The notes beneath the pieces were generated by a model that was not told the DNA's origin, did not search any database, and was given only the letters and a program-made list of their open reading frames with translations. Shown here one piece after another: positions 13,001 to 27,739 of a DNA stretch of 64,000 nucleotides; within the stretch, counting starts at the first letter, position 1, and each line of letters begins with the position of its first letter. Source of the stretch: Xylocopa sonorina (Eukaryota > Arthropoda > Insecta > Hymenoptera > Apidae); the NCBI RefSeq assembly GCF_050948175.1, contig NW_027490093.1:3224001-3288000 (forward strand). The letters run 5' to 3'. The translations under genes were made by a program, and so were the position numbers.

Positions 13001-16000
13001 TATATCTTATTATGAAATATAGAAATGAGTTACGATATCTCGTTTTAAGAAGCATTAGAACTCTAATGCTACGATACGTAGACATCTGCAAACGCTATTT
13101 CCTAGCAAGGAAGTGTCGCATTTACATTCTTTTGAAGTGGATACGAGGTATGCATGACACTTCGCAATGAATATTATATCTTACTGTGAAACATACAAGT
13201 GAGATGCGATATCGCGTTTTAAGAAGCAGCAGAACTCTATTGCTTCGATACATAGACATCTGCAAACGCTATTTCCTAGCATGGAAGTGTCGCATTTACA
13301 TTCATTTGAAGTGTAGACGAGATATACATAACACTGCACTACGAATATTATACATTATCATGACACATAGAAAGAAGATGCGATATCGCGTTTTGAGAAG
13401 CTTTAGAACTCTAATGCTACGATACGTAGATATCTGCAAGCGCTATTTCCTAGCTAGGATGTGTCGCATTTACAATCTCTTGAAGTGTATGCGAGGTATA
13501 CATGACACTTCGCAATGAATATTATACCATATCATGAAACACAGAAATGTGTTGCGATACAGCGTTTTGAGAAGCACTTGAACTCTATTACTTCGATACG
13601 TAGACATCTGCAAACGCTACTTCCTATCAGGGATGTGTCGCATTTACATTGTTTTGAAGTGAATACGAGGTATACGTGAAACTTCGTAATGGATATTATA
13701 TTTTATAATGAAACATAAAAATGGGATGCGATATCTCGTTCTAAGGAGCATTAGAACTCTACTGCTTCGATACGTAGACACCTGCCAATACTATCTCCTA
13801 GCAAGGAAGTGTCGCATTTACATTCTTTTGAAGTCAATACGAGGTAAACATAACACTGCACAATGAATATTATATCTTGTCATAAAACATTAATATGAGA
13901 TGCGATATCTCGTTTTAAGAAGCATTAGAACTCTGTTGCTTCGATACGTAGATATCTGCAGACGCTATTTCCTAGCAAGGAAGCGTCGCATTTACATTCA
14001 TTTGAAGTGTATGCGTGGTATACATAACACTCCACAATGAATATTATATCTTATCATGAAAAATAGAAATGATATGCGATATCGCGATTTAAGATGCATT
14101 AGAACCCTATTGCTACGATACGTATACATCTGCAAACGCTGTTTCCTAGGAAGGAAGTGTCGCATTTACATTCTTTTGAAGTGAAAACGAAGTATACATA
14201 AAACTCCACAATGAATATTATATCCTATCATGATACATAGGAATCAGATGCGATTTCGCGATTTAAAAAGCATTAGAACACTTCTGCTACGGTACTTAGA
14301 CATCTGCAAACGCTATCAAATAGCAAGGTAGTGTCGCACTTACATTTATTTGAAGTGAATACGAGGTATACATAACACTTCGCAATGAATATTATATCCT
14401 ATCGTGAAACATAGAAATGAGATGCGATTTCGCGATTTAAGAAGCACAAGAACTCTATTGCTTCGATACGTAGACATCTGCAAACGCTAATTCCTAGCAT
14501 GGAAGTGTCGCATTTACATACATTTGAAGTGTATGCGAGGAATACATTTCATTTCGCAATGAATATTGTATCTTATCATGATACGTAGAAATGTGATGCG
14601 ATATCGCAACACAAGAAGCATTAGAACTCTATTTCTTCGATACCGAGACATCTGCGGATGCTATCTAATAGCAAGGAAGAGTCGCACTTACATTCTTTTG
14701 AAGTGAATACGAGGTATACATAACACTCCACAATGAATATTATACCTTATCACGAAACATAGAAATGAGATGCGATATCGCGTTTTAAGAAGCATTAGAA
14801 TTCTATTGCTTCGATACGTAGGCATCTGCAATCGCTATGTCCTAGCAAGGAAGGGACGCCTTTACATTCCTTTGAAGTGTATGCAAGGTATACATGACAT
14901 TCCACAATGAATATTATATTTTATCATGAAGCATAGAAATGAGATGCGATATCGCGATGTAAGAAGGATTAGAACTCGATTGCTTCGATACGTAGACATC
15001 TGGGAACTCTATTTCCTAGAAAGGAAGTGCCGCATTTACTTTCTTTTGAAGTGAATAAGAAGTATACATGACACTCCGCAATGAATATTATATCTTATCA
15101 TGAATCATAGAAATGAGATGCGATATCGCTTTTTAAGAAGCACTAGAACTCTATTGTTTCGATACGCAGACATCTGGAAACGTAATTTCCTAGAATGGAA
15201 GTGTCGCATTTACATTCATTTGAAGTGTAGACGAGATATGCATAACACTGCACAATGAATATTATATCTTACCATTAAACGTAGAAGTGAGGTGCGATAT
15301 CGCGATATAAGAAGCATTAGAACTCCATTGATACGATACGTTTACATCTGCAAACGCTATTTCCTAGCAAGGAAGTGTCGCATTTACATTCATTTGAAGT
15401 GTAGACGAGATATACATAACACTACACAATGAAAATTATATCTTATCATGAAACATAGAAATGACCTGCGATATCGCGTTTTGAGAAGCATTAGAACTTT
15501 AATGCTTCGAGACGTAGACATCTGCAAACGCTACTTCCCAGCATGGAAGTGTCGCATTTACATTCCTTTCAAGTGAATACGAGGTATACATAACACTCCA
15601 CAATGGATATTATATCTTATCATGAAAGATAGAAATGAGATGCGATATCGCGATTTAAGAAGCATTAGAGCTTTATTGCTACGATACGTATACGTCTGCA
15701 ACGCTATTTCCTAACAAGGAAGAGTCGCATTTACATTCTTTTAAAGTGAATACGAGGTATACATGACACTTCGCAATGAATATTATATCTTATCTTGGAA
15801 CATAGAAATGACATGCGATATTGCGTCTTAAGAAGCATTGGAATTCTGTTGCTACGATACGTAAAAATCTGCCAACGCTATTTCCAAGTAGGGAAGTGTC
15901 GCACTTACATTCTTTTGAAGTGTAAGCGATGTATACATAACACTTGGCAATGAATATTATATCTTATCATGAATCATAGAAATGATTTGCGATATCGCGT

Positions 16001-16660
16001 TTTAAGAAGCATTAGAACACTATTGCTTCAACACGTAGACATCTACAAGCGCTATTTCCTAGGAAAGAACTGTCGCATTTACATTCATGTGAAGTGTAGA
16101 CGAGATATACATAACACTGCACAATGAATATTATATCTTGTCATGAAACATAGAAATGAGATGCGATATCGCTATTTAAGAAGCATTAGAAATCTATTGC
16201 TTCGATACGTAGACATCTACAAACGCTATTTCCTAGCAAGGAACTGTCGCATTTACATTCATGTGAAGTGTAGATGAGATATACATAACACTGCACAATG
16301 AATATTATATCTTATCATGAAACATAGAAATGAGATGCGATAACGCGTTTTAAGAAGCATTAGAACTCTATTGCCTCGATATGTAGACATCTGCAAATGC
16401 TATTTCCTAGCAAGAAAGTGTCGCATTTACATTATTTTGAAGTGAATGCGAGGTACACATAACGTTGCACAATGAATATTATATATTATCATGAAACATA
16501 GAAATGAAATGCGATATCGCGTTTTGTGAAGCATTAGATCCCTAATGCTACGATACGCAGACATCTGCAAACGCTATTTCCTAGCAAGGAAGTGTCGCAT
16601 TTACATTCATTTGAAGTATAAACGAGGAATATATTACACTTCGTAACGAAAATTATATCT

Positions 16661-19600
16661 TATCATGAAACATAGAAATGAGATGCGACATCTAGTTTTA
16701 AGATGCATTAGAACTCTATTGTTTCGATGCCTTGACATCTGGAAACGCAACTTCCCAGCAAGGAAGAGTCGCATTCACACTCTTTTGAAGTGAATACGAG
16801 GTATACATGACACTTCGCAATGAATATTATATCTTATTATGAAATATAGAAATGAGTTACGATATCTCGTTTTAAGAAGCATTAGAACTCTAATGCTACG
16901 ATACGTAGACATCTGCAAACGCTATTTCCTAGCAAGGAAGTGTCGCATTCACATTCTTTTGAGGTGGATACGAGGTATGCATGACACTTCGCAATGAATA
17001 TTATATCTTACTGTGAAACATACAAGTGAGATGCGATATCGCGTTTTAAGAAGCAGCAGAACTCTATTGCTTCGATACATAGACATCTGCAAACGCTATT
17101 TCCTAGCAAGGGAGAATCGCATTTACATTCATTTGAAGTGTATGCGAGGTATACATGACATTTCGCAATGATTATTATATCTTATCAAGAAACATAGAAA
17201 TGGTATGCGACATCGCGTTTTAAGAAGCAGTAGAACCCTATTGCTATGATACGCAGACATCTGCAAACGCTGTTTCCTACGAAGGAAGTGTCGCATTTAC
17301 ATTCATTTGAAGTGTATGCGAGGTATATATGGCACTTCGCAATGAATATTATATCTTATCATCAAACATAGAAATGTGATGCGATATCACGTCTTAAGTA
17401 GCATTAAAACCCTGTTGCTTCGATACGTAGTCATCTGCAAACGCTATTTCCTAGCAAAGAAGTGTCGCATTTACATTCTTTTGAAAGGAATACGAGGTAT
17501 ACATGACACTTCGCAATGAATATTATATCTTATCACGAAACATAGAAATGTGATGCGATATCGCGTTTAAAGAAGCATTATAACACTATTGCTTCGATAC
17601 ATAGACATCTACAAACGCAATTTCCTAGCAAGGAAGTGTCGCATTTACATTCTTTTGATGTGAATACGGGGTATACATAACACTCCACGATGATTGTTGT
17701 ACCTTATCACGAAATATAGAAATGAAATGCCACATCGCGGTTTAAGAAGCATTAGAACTCTATTGCTTCGATGCATAGACATCTGGCATTGCTATTTCCG
17801 AGCGAGGAAGTATCACATTTACATTCATTTGAAGTGCATGCGAGATATACATGACACTTCGCAATGAATATTGTATCTTAACATGAAATATTGTAATAAG
17901 GAGCGATATCGCGCTCTAAGAAGGATTAGAAATGTATTGCTACGATACGGAGACGTCTACAAACGCTATTTCCTAGGAACGATGTGTCGCATTTACATTC
18001 ATTTGAAGTGAATTCGAGGTATAGATAACACTCCACAATGAATGTTATATCTTCGCATGAAACGTAGAAATGAGATGCGATATCGGGATTTAAAAAGCAT
18101 TAGAAATCTATTGCTACGGTACGTAGACATCTGCAGACGCTATTTAATAGCAAGGAAGTGTCGCACTTACATTCTTCTGAAGTGAATACGAGGTATACAT
18201 AACACTACACAATGAATATTATATCTTATCACGAAACATAGAAATGAGATGCTATATCGTGTTTTGAGAAGCATTAGAACTCTAATGCTACGATACGTAG
18301 ACACCTGCAAACGCAATTTCCTAGCAAGGAAGTGTCGCATTTACATTCTCTTGAAGTGAATACGAGGTATACATGACACTTCGCAATGAATATTATATCT
18401 CATAATGAAACATAGAAATGAGATGCTATATCGCGTTTTAAGAAGAATTAGAACGCTATTTCTACGATACGTGGACATCTGCAGACGCTATTTCCTAGCA
18501 AGGAAGTGTCGCATTTACATTCTTTTGAAGTGAAGACGAGGTATACGTAACACATCGCAATGAATATTATGTCTTATCATGAGAAAGAAATGACATGCGA
18601 TATCGCGTTTAAAGTAGCATTAGAACTCTATTGCTCCAATGCGTAGACATCTGGAAGCGCTATTTCCTAGCAAGAAAGTTTCGAATTTACATTCATATGA
18701 AGTGAATACGAGGTATACATGACACCCCGTAATGAATATTATATCTTATCATGAAACATAGAAATGAGATGCAATATCGCGTTCTAAGAAGCATTAGAAC
18801 TCTATTGCTACGATACGTAGATATCTGCTAACGCTATTTCCTAGCAAGGAACTGTCGCATTTACATTCTTTTGAAGTGAATACAAGGTGTACATAACACT
18901 CCACAATGAATATTATATCTTATAATGAAACATAGAAATGAGATGCGATATCACGTTTTAAGTAGCATTAGAACTCTATTGCTACGATACGTAGATGTCT
19001 GCAGACGCTATTTACTAGCAAGGAAGTGTCGCATTTACATTCTTTTGAAGTGAATACGAGGTATACATAACACTCCACAACGAATATTATATCTTATCAT
19101 GAAACATAGAAATGAGAAGCGATATCGCGATTTAAGAAGCATTAGAAATCTATTGCTTCGATACGCAGAAATCTGCAAACGCTACCTCCTAGCAAGGAAG
19201 CGTCGCATTTACATTCTTATGAAGTGAGTACAAGGTAAACATAACACTCCACAATGAGTTTTATATCTTATCATGAAACATAGAAATGAGATGCGACATC
19301 TCGTTTTAGGAAGCATTAGAACTCTATTGCTTCGATACGTAGACACCTGCCAACGCTATATCCCCTAGCAAGGAAGTGTCGCATTTACATTCTTTTGAGG
19401 TGAATACGAGGTATACATGACACTTCGCAATGAATATTATATCTTATCATGAAACATAGATATGAAATTCGATATCGCGATTTAAAAAGCATTAGAACTC
19501 TATTGCTACGATACGCAGACATCTGCAGTCGCTATTTCCTAGCAAGGAATTGTCGCATTTACATTCTTTTGAGGTGAATACGAGGTATACATGACACTCC

Positions 19601-22600
19601 ACAATGAATATTATATCTTATCATGAGACATAGAAATGCTATGCGATATCGCGTTTTAAGAAGCATTAGAACACTATTGCTTCGACACGTAGACATCTGG
19701 ACGCGTAATTTCCTAGAAAGGAAGTGTCGCATTTACATTCATTTAAAATGTAGACGAAGATTACATAACACTTCGCAATGAGTATTATATCTTGTCATGA
19801 GACATAGAAATGAGATACGATATCGCGTTTTAAGAAGAATTTGAGATCTATTGCTTCGATGCGTAGACATCTACAAACGCTATTTGCTGGCAAGGAAGTG
19901 TCGCATTTCCATTCATTTGAAGTGAATACGAAGTATACATGACAATTCGCGATGAATATTATATCTTATCATGAAACATAGAGATGAGATGCGACATCTC
20001 GTTTTAAGATGCATTAGAACTCTATTGTTTCGATACCTTGACATCTGGAAACGCAACTTCCCAGCAAGGAAGAGTCGCATTCACACTGTTTTGAAGTGAA
20101 TACGAGGTATACATGACACTTCGCAATGAATATTATATCTTATCATGAAGCATAGATATGAGATGCGATATTGCTATTTAAAAAGATTGGAACTCTATTG
20201 CTCCGATACGTAGGCATCTGCAAACACTACTTCCTAGCAATGAAATGTGGCATTTACATTCTTTTGAAGTGAATACGAGGTATACATAACACTTCGCAGT
20301 GAATATTATATCTTATCATGTGACAGAAGTGAGATGCGATATCGCGTTTCTAGAAGCATTAGAACTCTATTGCTTCGATACGTAGACATCTGCAAACGCT
20401 ATTTCCTAGCAAGAAAGTGGCGCATTTACATTCATTTGAAGTGTATGCGAGGTATAGGTGACACTTCGCAATGAATATTATATCTTATCATGAAGCATAG
20501 ATATGAAATTCGATATCGCGATTTAAAAAGCATTAGAACTCTATTGCTACGATACGCAGACATCTGCAATCGCTATTTCCTAGCAAGGAATTGTCGCATT
20601 TACATTCTTTTGAGGTGAATACGAGGTATACATGACACTCCACAATGAATATTATATCTTATCATGAGACATAGAAATGCTATGCGATATCGCGTTTTAA
20701 GAAGCATTAGAACACTATTGCTTCGACACGTGGACATCTGGACGCGTAATTTCCTAGAAAGGAAGTGTCGCATTTACATTCATTTAAAATGTAGACGAGG
20801 ATTACATAACACTTCGCAATGAGTATTATATCTTGTCATGAGACATAGAAATGAGATACGATATCGCGTTTTAAGAAGAATTTGAGCTCTATTGCTTCGA
20901 TGCGTAGACATATACAAACGCTATTTGCTGGGAAGGAAGTGTCGCATTTCCATTCATTTGAAGTGAATACGAAGTATACATGACAATTCGCGATGAATAT
21001 TATATCTTATCATGAAACATAGAGATGAGATGCGACATCTAGTTTTAAGATGCATTAGAACTCTATTGTTTCGATACCTTGACATCTGGAAACGCAACTT
21101 CCCAGCAAGGAAGAGTCGCATTCACACTCTTTTGAAGTGAATACGAGGTATACATGACACTTCGCAATGAATATTATATCTTATTATGAAATATAGAAAT
21201 GAGTTACGATATCTCGTTTTAAGAAGCATTAGAACTCTAATGCTACGATACGTAGACATCTGCAAACGCTATTTCCTAGCAAGGAAGTGTCGCATTTACA
21301 TTCTTTTGAAGTGGATACGAGGTATGCATGACACTTCGCAATGAATATTATATCTTACTGTGAAACATACAAGTGAGATGCGATATCGCGTTTTAAGAAG
21401 CAGCAGAACTCTATTGCTTCGATACATAGACATCTGCAAGCGCTATTTCCTAGCTAGGATGTGTCGCATTTACAATCACTTGAAGTGTATGCGAGGTATA
21501 CATGACACTTCGCAATGAATATTATACCATATCATGAAACACAGAAATGTGTTGCGATACAGCGTTTTGAGAAGCACTTGAACTCTATTACTTCGATACG
21601 TAGACATCTGCAAACGCTACTTCCTATCAGGGATGTGTCGCATTTACATTGTTTTGAAGTGAATACGAGGTATACGTGAAACTTCGTAATGGATATTATA
21701 TTTTATAATGAAACATAAAAATGAGATGCGATATCTCGTTCTAAGGAGCATTAGAACTCTACAGCTTCGATACGTAGACACCTGCCAATACTATCGCCTA
21801 GCAAGGAAGTGTCGCATTTACATTCTTTTGAAGTCAATACGAGGTATACATAACACTGCACAATGAATATTATATCTTATCATAAAACATTAATATGAGA
21901 TGCGATATCTCGTTTTAAGAAGCATTAGAACTCTGTTGCTTCGATACGTAGATATCTGCAGACGCTATTTCCTAGCAAGGAAGCGTCGCATTTACATTCT
22001 TTTGAAGTGAATACGTGGTATACATAACACTCCACAATGAATATTATATCTTATCATGAAACATAGAAATGAGATGCGATATCGCGATTTAAGATGCATT
22101 AGAACCCTATTGCTTTCGATACGTAGACATCTGCAAACGCTGTTTCCTAGCAAGGAGGTGTCGCATTTACATTCATTTGAAGTGTATGCGTGGTATACAT
22201 GACACTAAACAATGAATATTATATCTTATCATGAAAAATAGAAATGATATGCGATATCGCGATTTAAAGAGCATTAGAACACTATTGCTACGATACGTAT
22301 ACATCTGCAAACGCTGTTTCCTAGGAAGGAAGTGTCGCATTTACATTCTTTTGAAGTGAAAACGAAGTATACATAAAACTCCACAATGAATATTATATCC
22401 TATCATGATACATAGGAATCAGATGCGATTTCGCGATTTAAAAAGCATTAGAACACTTCTGCTACGGTACTTAGACATCTGCAAACGCTATCAAATAGCA
22501 AGGTAGTGTCGCACTTACATTCATTTGAAGTGAATACGAGGTATACATAACACTTCGCAATGAATATTATATCCTATCGTGAAACATAGAAATGAGATGC

Positions 22601-24660
22601 GATTTCGCGATTTAAGAAGCACAAGAACTCTATTGCTTCGATACGTAGACATCTGCAAACGCTAATTCCTAGCATGGAAGTGTCGCATTTACATGCATTT
22701 GAAGTGTATGCGAGGAATACATTTCATTTCGCAATGAATATTGTATCTTATCATGATACGTAGAAATGTGATGCGATATCGCAACACAAGAAGCATTAGA
22801 ACTCTATTTCTTCGATACCGAGACATCTGCGAATGCTATCTAATAGCAAGGAAGAGTCGCACTTACATTCTTTTGAAGTGAATACGAGGTATACATAACA
22901 CTCCACAATGAATATTATATCTTATCACGAAACATAGAAATGAGATGCGATATCGCGTTTTAAGAAGCATTAGAATTCTATTGCTTCGATACGTAGGCAT
23001 CTGCAAGCGCTATGTCCTAGCAAGGAAGGGACGCCTTTACATTCCTTTGAAGTGTATGCAAGGTATACATGACATTCCACAATGAATATTATATTTTATC
23101 ATGAAGCATAGAAATGAGATGCGATATCGCGATGTAAGAAGCATTAGAACTCGATTGCTTCGATACGTAGACATCTGGGAACGCTATTTCCTAGAAAGGA
23201 AGTGCCGCATTTACTTTCTTTTGAAGTGAATAAGAAGTATACATGACACTCCGCAATGAATATTATATCTTATCATGAATCATAGAAATGAGATGCGATA
23301 TCGCTTTTTAAGAAGCACTAGAACTCTATTGTTTCGATACGCAGACATCTGGAAACGTAATTTCCTAGAATGGAAGTGTCGCATTTACATTCATTTGAAG
23401 TGTAGACGAGATATGCATAACACTGCACAATGAATATTATATCTTACCATTAAACGTAGAAGTGAGGTGCGATATCGCGATTTAAGAAGCATTAGAACTC
23501 CATTGATACGATACGTTTACATCTGCAAACGCTATTTCCTAGCAAGGAAGTGTCGCATTTACATTCATTTGAAGTGTAGACGAGATATACATAACACTAC
23601 ACAATGAAAATTATATCTTATCATGAAACATAGAAATGACCTGCGATATCGCGTTTTGAGAAGCATTAGAACTTTAATGCTTCGAGACGTAGACATCTGC
23701 AAACGCTACTTCCCAGCATGGAAGTGTCGCATTTACATTCCTTTCAAGTGAATACGAGGTATACATAACACTCCACAATGGATATTATATCTTATCATGA
23801 AAGATAGAAATGAGATGCGATATCGCGATTTAAGAAGCATTAGAACTTTATTGCTACGATACGTATACGTCTGCAACGCTATTTCCTAATAAGGAAGAGT
23901 CGCATTTACATTCTTTTAAAGTGAATACGAGGTATACATGACACTTCGCAATGAATATTATATCTTGTCATGAAACATAGAAATGAGATGCGATATCGCT
24001 ATTTAAGAAGCATTAGAAATCTATTGCTTCGATACGTAGACATCTACAAACGCTATTTCCTAGCAAGGAACTGTCGCATTTACATTCATGTGAAGTGTAG
24101 ATGAGATATACATAACACTGCACAATGAATATTATATCTTATCATGAAACATAGAAATGAGATGCGATAACGCGTTTTAAGAAGCATTAGAACTCTATTG
24201 CCTCGATATGTAGACATCTGCAAATGCTATTTCCTAGCAAGAAAGTGTCGCATTTACATTATTTTGAAGTGAATGCGAGGTACACATAACGTTGCACAAT
24301 GAATATTATATATTATCATGAAACATAGAAATGAAATGCGATATCGCGTTTTGAGAAGCATTAGATCCCTAATGCTACGATACGCAGACATCTGCAAACG
24401 CTATTTCCTAGCAAGGAAGTGTCGCATTTACATTCATTTGAAGTATAAACGAGGAATACATAACACTTCGCAATGAATATTATATCTTATCATGAAGCAT
24501 AGAAATGAGATGCGATATCCCGTTTTAAGAAGCACTGGAACACTATTGCTTCGATACGTAGACATCTGGAGACTCTATTTCCTAGCAAGAAAGTGCCGCA
24601 TTTACATTCATTCGAAGTGTAGACGAGGAATATATTACACTTCGTAATGGAAATTATTTC
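16661..24660 (+). repeat. Higher-order repeat unit, copy 2 (8.0 kb)
   Basis: Second tandem copy of the 8.17-kb unit, directly abutting the first. The offset to copy 1 changes only in whole-monomer steps: 8,174 bp up to about 21.43 kb; 8,000 bp after one monomer is missing at the CATCTGCAA/GCGCTATTT junction (21441 against 13441); 8,175 bp after one extra monomer near 22.1 kb; and 7,827 bp after two monomers are missing near 23.96 kb. An extra monomer sits near 24.46-24.63 kb. These steps add up to the observed 8,000-bp length, which supports the alignment. Confidence 0.85.
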
Positions 24661-25460
24661 TTATCATGAAACATAGAAATGAGATGCGATATCGGGTTTA
24701 AGAAGCATTAGAACTCTATTGCTACGATACGTAGATATCTGCAACCGCTATTTCCTATAAAAGAAGTGTCGCATTTACATTCAATTGAAGTGTATGCCAA
24801 GTACACATGACACTTCGCAATGAATATTGTATCTTATCATGAAACATAGAAATGAGATGCGATAACGCGTTTTAAGAAGCATTAGAACTCTATTGCCTCG
24901 ATGTGTAGACATCTGCAAACCCTATTTCCTAGCAAGGAAGTCTAGCATTTACATTCATTCGAAGTGAATACGAGGTATTAGTGACACTTCGCAATGAATA
25001 TTATATCTTATCATGAAACATAGAAATAAGCTGCGATACTCGTTTTAAGAAGCATTAGAAGTCAATTGCTACGATACGTAGACATCTGCAAACGCTATTT
25101 CCTAGCAAGGTAGTGTCGCATTTACATTCATTTGAAGTGTATGCGTGGTAAAAGTGATACTTCAGAATGAATATTATATCTTATCATGAAACATAGAAAT
25201 GTGATGTGATATCGCGTTTTAAGAAGCATCAGATATCTATTGCTTCGATACGTAGACATTTGCAAACGCTATTTCCTAGCAAGGAAGTGTCGCATTTACA
25301 TTCTTTTGAAGTGATTACGAGGTATACATGACACTTCGCAATGAATATTATATCTTATCATGAAACATGGAAATGAGTTGCGATATCTCGTTCTAAGAAG
25401 AATTAGAACTCTACTGCTTCGATAAGTAGACATCTGCAAGCGCTATTTCCTAGCAAGGAA

Positions 25461-25808
25461 GCGTCGCACTTACATTCATTTGAAGTGTATGCGAGGTATA
25501 CATGACATTTCGAAGTGAATATTATATCTTATCATGAAACATAGAAATGAGATGCGATATCGCCTTTTGATAAGCATCAGAACTCTATTGCTACGATACG
25601 TGGACATCTGCAAACGCTATTTCCTAGCAAGGAAGCGTCGCACTTACATTCATTTGAAGTGTATGCGAGGTATACATGACATTTCGAAGTGAATATTATA
25701 TCTTATCATGAAACATAGAAATGAGATGCGATATCGCCTTTTGATAAGCATCAGAACTCTATTGCTACGATACGTGGACATCTGCAAACGCTATTTTCTA
25801 GCAAGGAA
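25461..25808 (+). repeat. Near-identical adjacent monomer pair
   Basis: Monomer 25461-25634 and the next, 25635-25808, differ at a single base by eye (TTTCCTAG in the first, TTTTCTAG in the second). Typical neighbours in this array differ at many sites. This is a single-monomer tandem duplication and probably one of the youngest events in the window. Confidence 0.85.
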
Positions 25809-27712
25809 GTGTCGCATTTACATTCATTTGAGGTGTAGACGAGGAATACATAACACTGCACAATGAATATTGTATCTTATCATGAAACATAGAAATGAGA
25901 TGCGATAACGCGTTTTAAGAAGCATAACAACTCTATTGCCTCGATGTGTAGACATCTGCAAACCCTATTTCCTAGCAAGGAAGTGTAGCATTTACATTCA
26001 TTCGAAGTGAATACGAGGTATTAGTGACACTTCGCAATGAATATTATATCTTATCATGAAACATAGAAATAAGCTGCGATATCTCGTTTTAAGAAGCATT
26101 AGAAGTCAATTGCTTCGATACGTAGACATCTGCAAACACTATTTCCTAGCAATGGAGTTTCGCATTTACATTCTTTTGAAGTGAATGCGAGGTATACATA
26201 TCACTCCACAATGAATATTATCTCTTATCATGAAACATAGAAATGAGATGCGATATCGCGTTTTCAGAAGCATTAGAAATCTATTGCTTCGATACGTAGA
26301 CATCTGCAAACGCAACTTCCTAGCATGGAAGTGGTGCATTTTAACACTTTTGAAGTGAATACGAGGTATACTTGACACTTCGCTATAAATATTATACCTT
26401 ATCATGAAACATAGAAATGAGATGCGATATCTCGTATTAAGAAGCATTAGAACTCTAATGCTACGATACGTAGACATCTGCAAACGCCATTTCCTAGCAA
26501 GGAAATGTCGCACTTAAATTCTTTTGAAGTGAATGAGATGTATACATAACATTGCACTATGAATATTATCTCTTATAATGAGACATAGAAATGAGATGCG
26601 ATATCGCGATTTAAGACGCATTAGAATTCCATTGCTTCGATACGTAGACATCTGCAAACTCTACATCCGAGCAAGGAAGTGCCGCACTTACTTCATTTTG
26701 ATGTGAATACGAGGTATACATAACACTCCACAATGAATATCATATGTTATCGTGAAACATAGAAATGAGATGCGGCATCGAGTTTTAAGAAGCACTAGAA
26801 CACTTTTGCTACGATACGTAGACATCTGCGAACGCTATTTCCTAGCATGGAAGTGTCGCATTTACATACTTTTGACGTTAATGCGAGGTATACATGACAC
26901 TTCGCAATGAATATTATATCCTATCGTGAAGCATAGAAGTGAGATGCGATATCGAGTTTTAAGTAGCATTAGAACTCTATTGCTAGGATACGTAGACATC
27001 TGCAAACGCTATTTCCTGCCAAAGAAGAGGCGCATTTACATTCTTTTGAAGCGAATACGAGGTATACATAACGCTGCTCAGTGAATATTATATCTTATTG
27101 TGAAACATAGAAATGGGATGCGATATCTCGCTTCCAAGAAGCATAATATCTCTATTGCTTCGATACGTAGACATCTGCCAACGCTATTTCCTAGCAAGGA
27201 AGTGTCACATTTTCATTATTTTGAAGTGAATACGAGGTATACATAACACTGCACAATGAATAATATATCTTATCATGAAACATAGAAATGAGGTGCTATT
27301 TCGCGATCTAAAAGGCATTAGAACTCTGTTGCTACGACACTTAGACATCTGCAAAAGCTATTTAATAGGAAGGAATAGTCGCACTTACATTCTTTTGAAG
27401 TGAATACGAGATATCCATAACACTCCAGAATGAATATTATATCATGTCATGAAATATAGGAATGAGATGCGATATCACGATATAAGAAGCATTAGAAAAC
27501 TATTGCTTCGGTACGGAGACATCTGCAAACGCTATTTCCAAGGAAGGATGTGTCGCATTTACATACTTTTGAAGTGAATACGAGGTATACATAACACTGC
27601 ACAATGAATATTATATCTTATCATGAAACATAGAAATGATATGCGATATCGCGATTTAAGATGCATTAAAACTCTAATGCTTCGATACGTAGACATCTGC
27701 CAGCGCTATTTC

Positions 27713-27716
27713 CTAG
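27713..27716. other. Left target-site duplication of element A (CTAG)
   Basis: CTAG immediately left of the element's first base. The same four bases follow the element at 29227-29230. Removing the element and one copy restores the ordinary monomer sequence TTTCCTAGCAAGG. Confidence 0.9.
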
Positions 27717-27718
27717 TG

Positions 27719-27739
27719 TGACGTCAGGCGTAGCGCCTG
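27719..27739. promoter_or_regulatory. CRE-like palindrome and hairpin at left end of element A
   Basis: The perfect palindrome TGACGTCA (27719-27726), identical to the CREB/ATF consensus, overlaps the start of a hairpin: CAGGCG (27725-27730), loop TAG, CGCCTG (27734-27739). The motif match is direct; regulatory use is inference, and part of the palindrome is the element's own terminus. Confidence 0.4.

Larger units (their letters stand above)
8487..16660 (+). repeat. Higher-order repeat unit, copy 1 (8.17 kb)
   Basis: First copy of a 47-monomer higher-order unit. Diagnostic monomers recur 8,174 bp downstream; for example the AGCAAGG before GTGTCGCATTCACATTC lies at 8757 and at 16931 (8174/174 = 46.98). 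Long stretches are nearly identical to copy 2, with roughly one difference per 100 bases or fewer in the stretches compared. Within it sits a 1.7-fold repetition of a six-monomer block (11.29-13.0 kb). At the right end, near 16.62-16.66 kb, one monomer present in copy 2 is missing: AAGTATAAACGAGGAATA is joined directly to TATTACACTTCGTAA, whereas copy 2 has a full monomer between these two motifs. Confidence 0.85.
24661..27716 (+). repeat. 174-bp satellite array between large duplications
   Basis: About 17.5 monomers between the 8.17-kb repeat pair and element A. Mostly divergent copies, but with two local recent events: a pair of adjacent monomers (25461-25808) that are almost identical, and a segment around 24861-25080 repeated 1,043 bp (six monomers) later at 25904-26120, recognised by GATAACGCGTTTTAAG plus GCCTCGATGTGTAG. 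No gene or insertion is seen. Confidence 0.92.
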
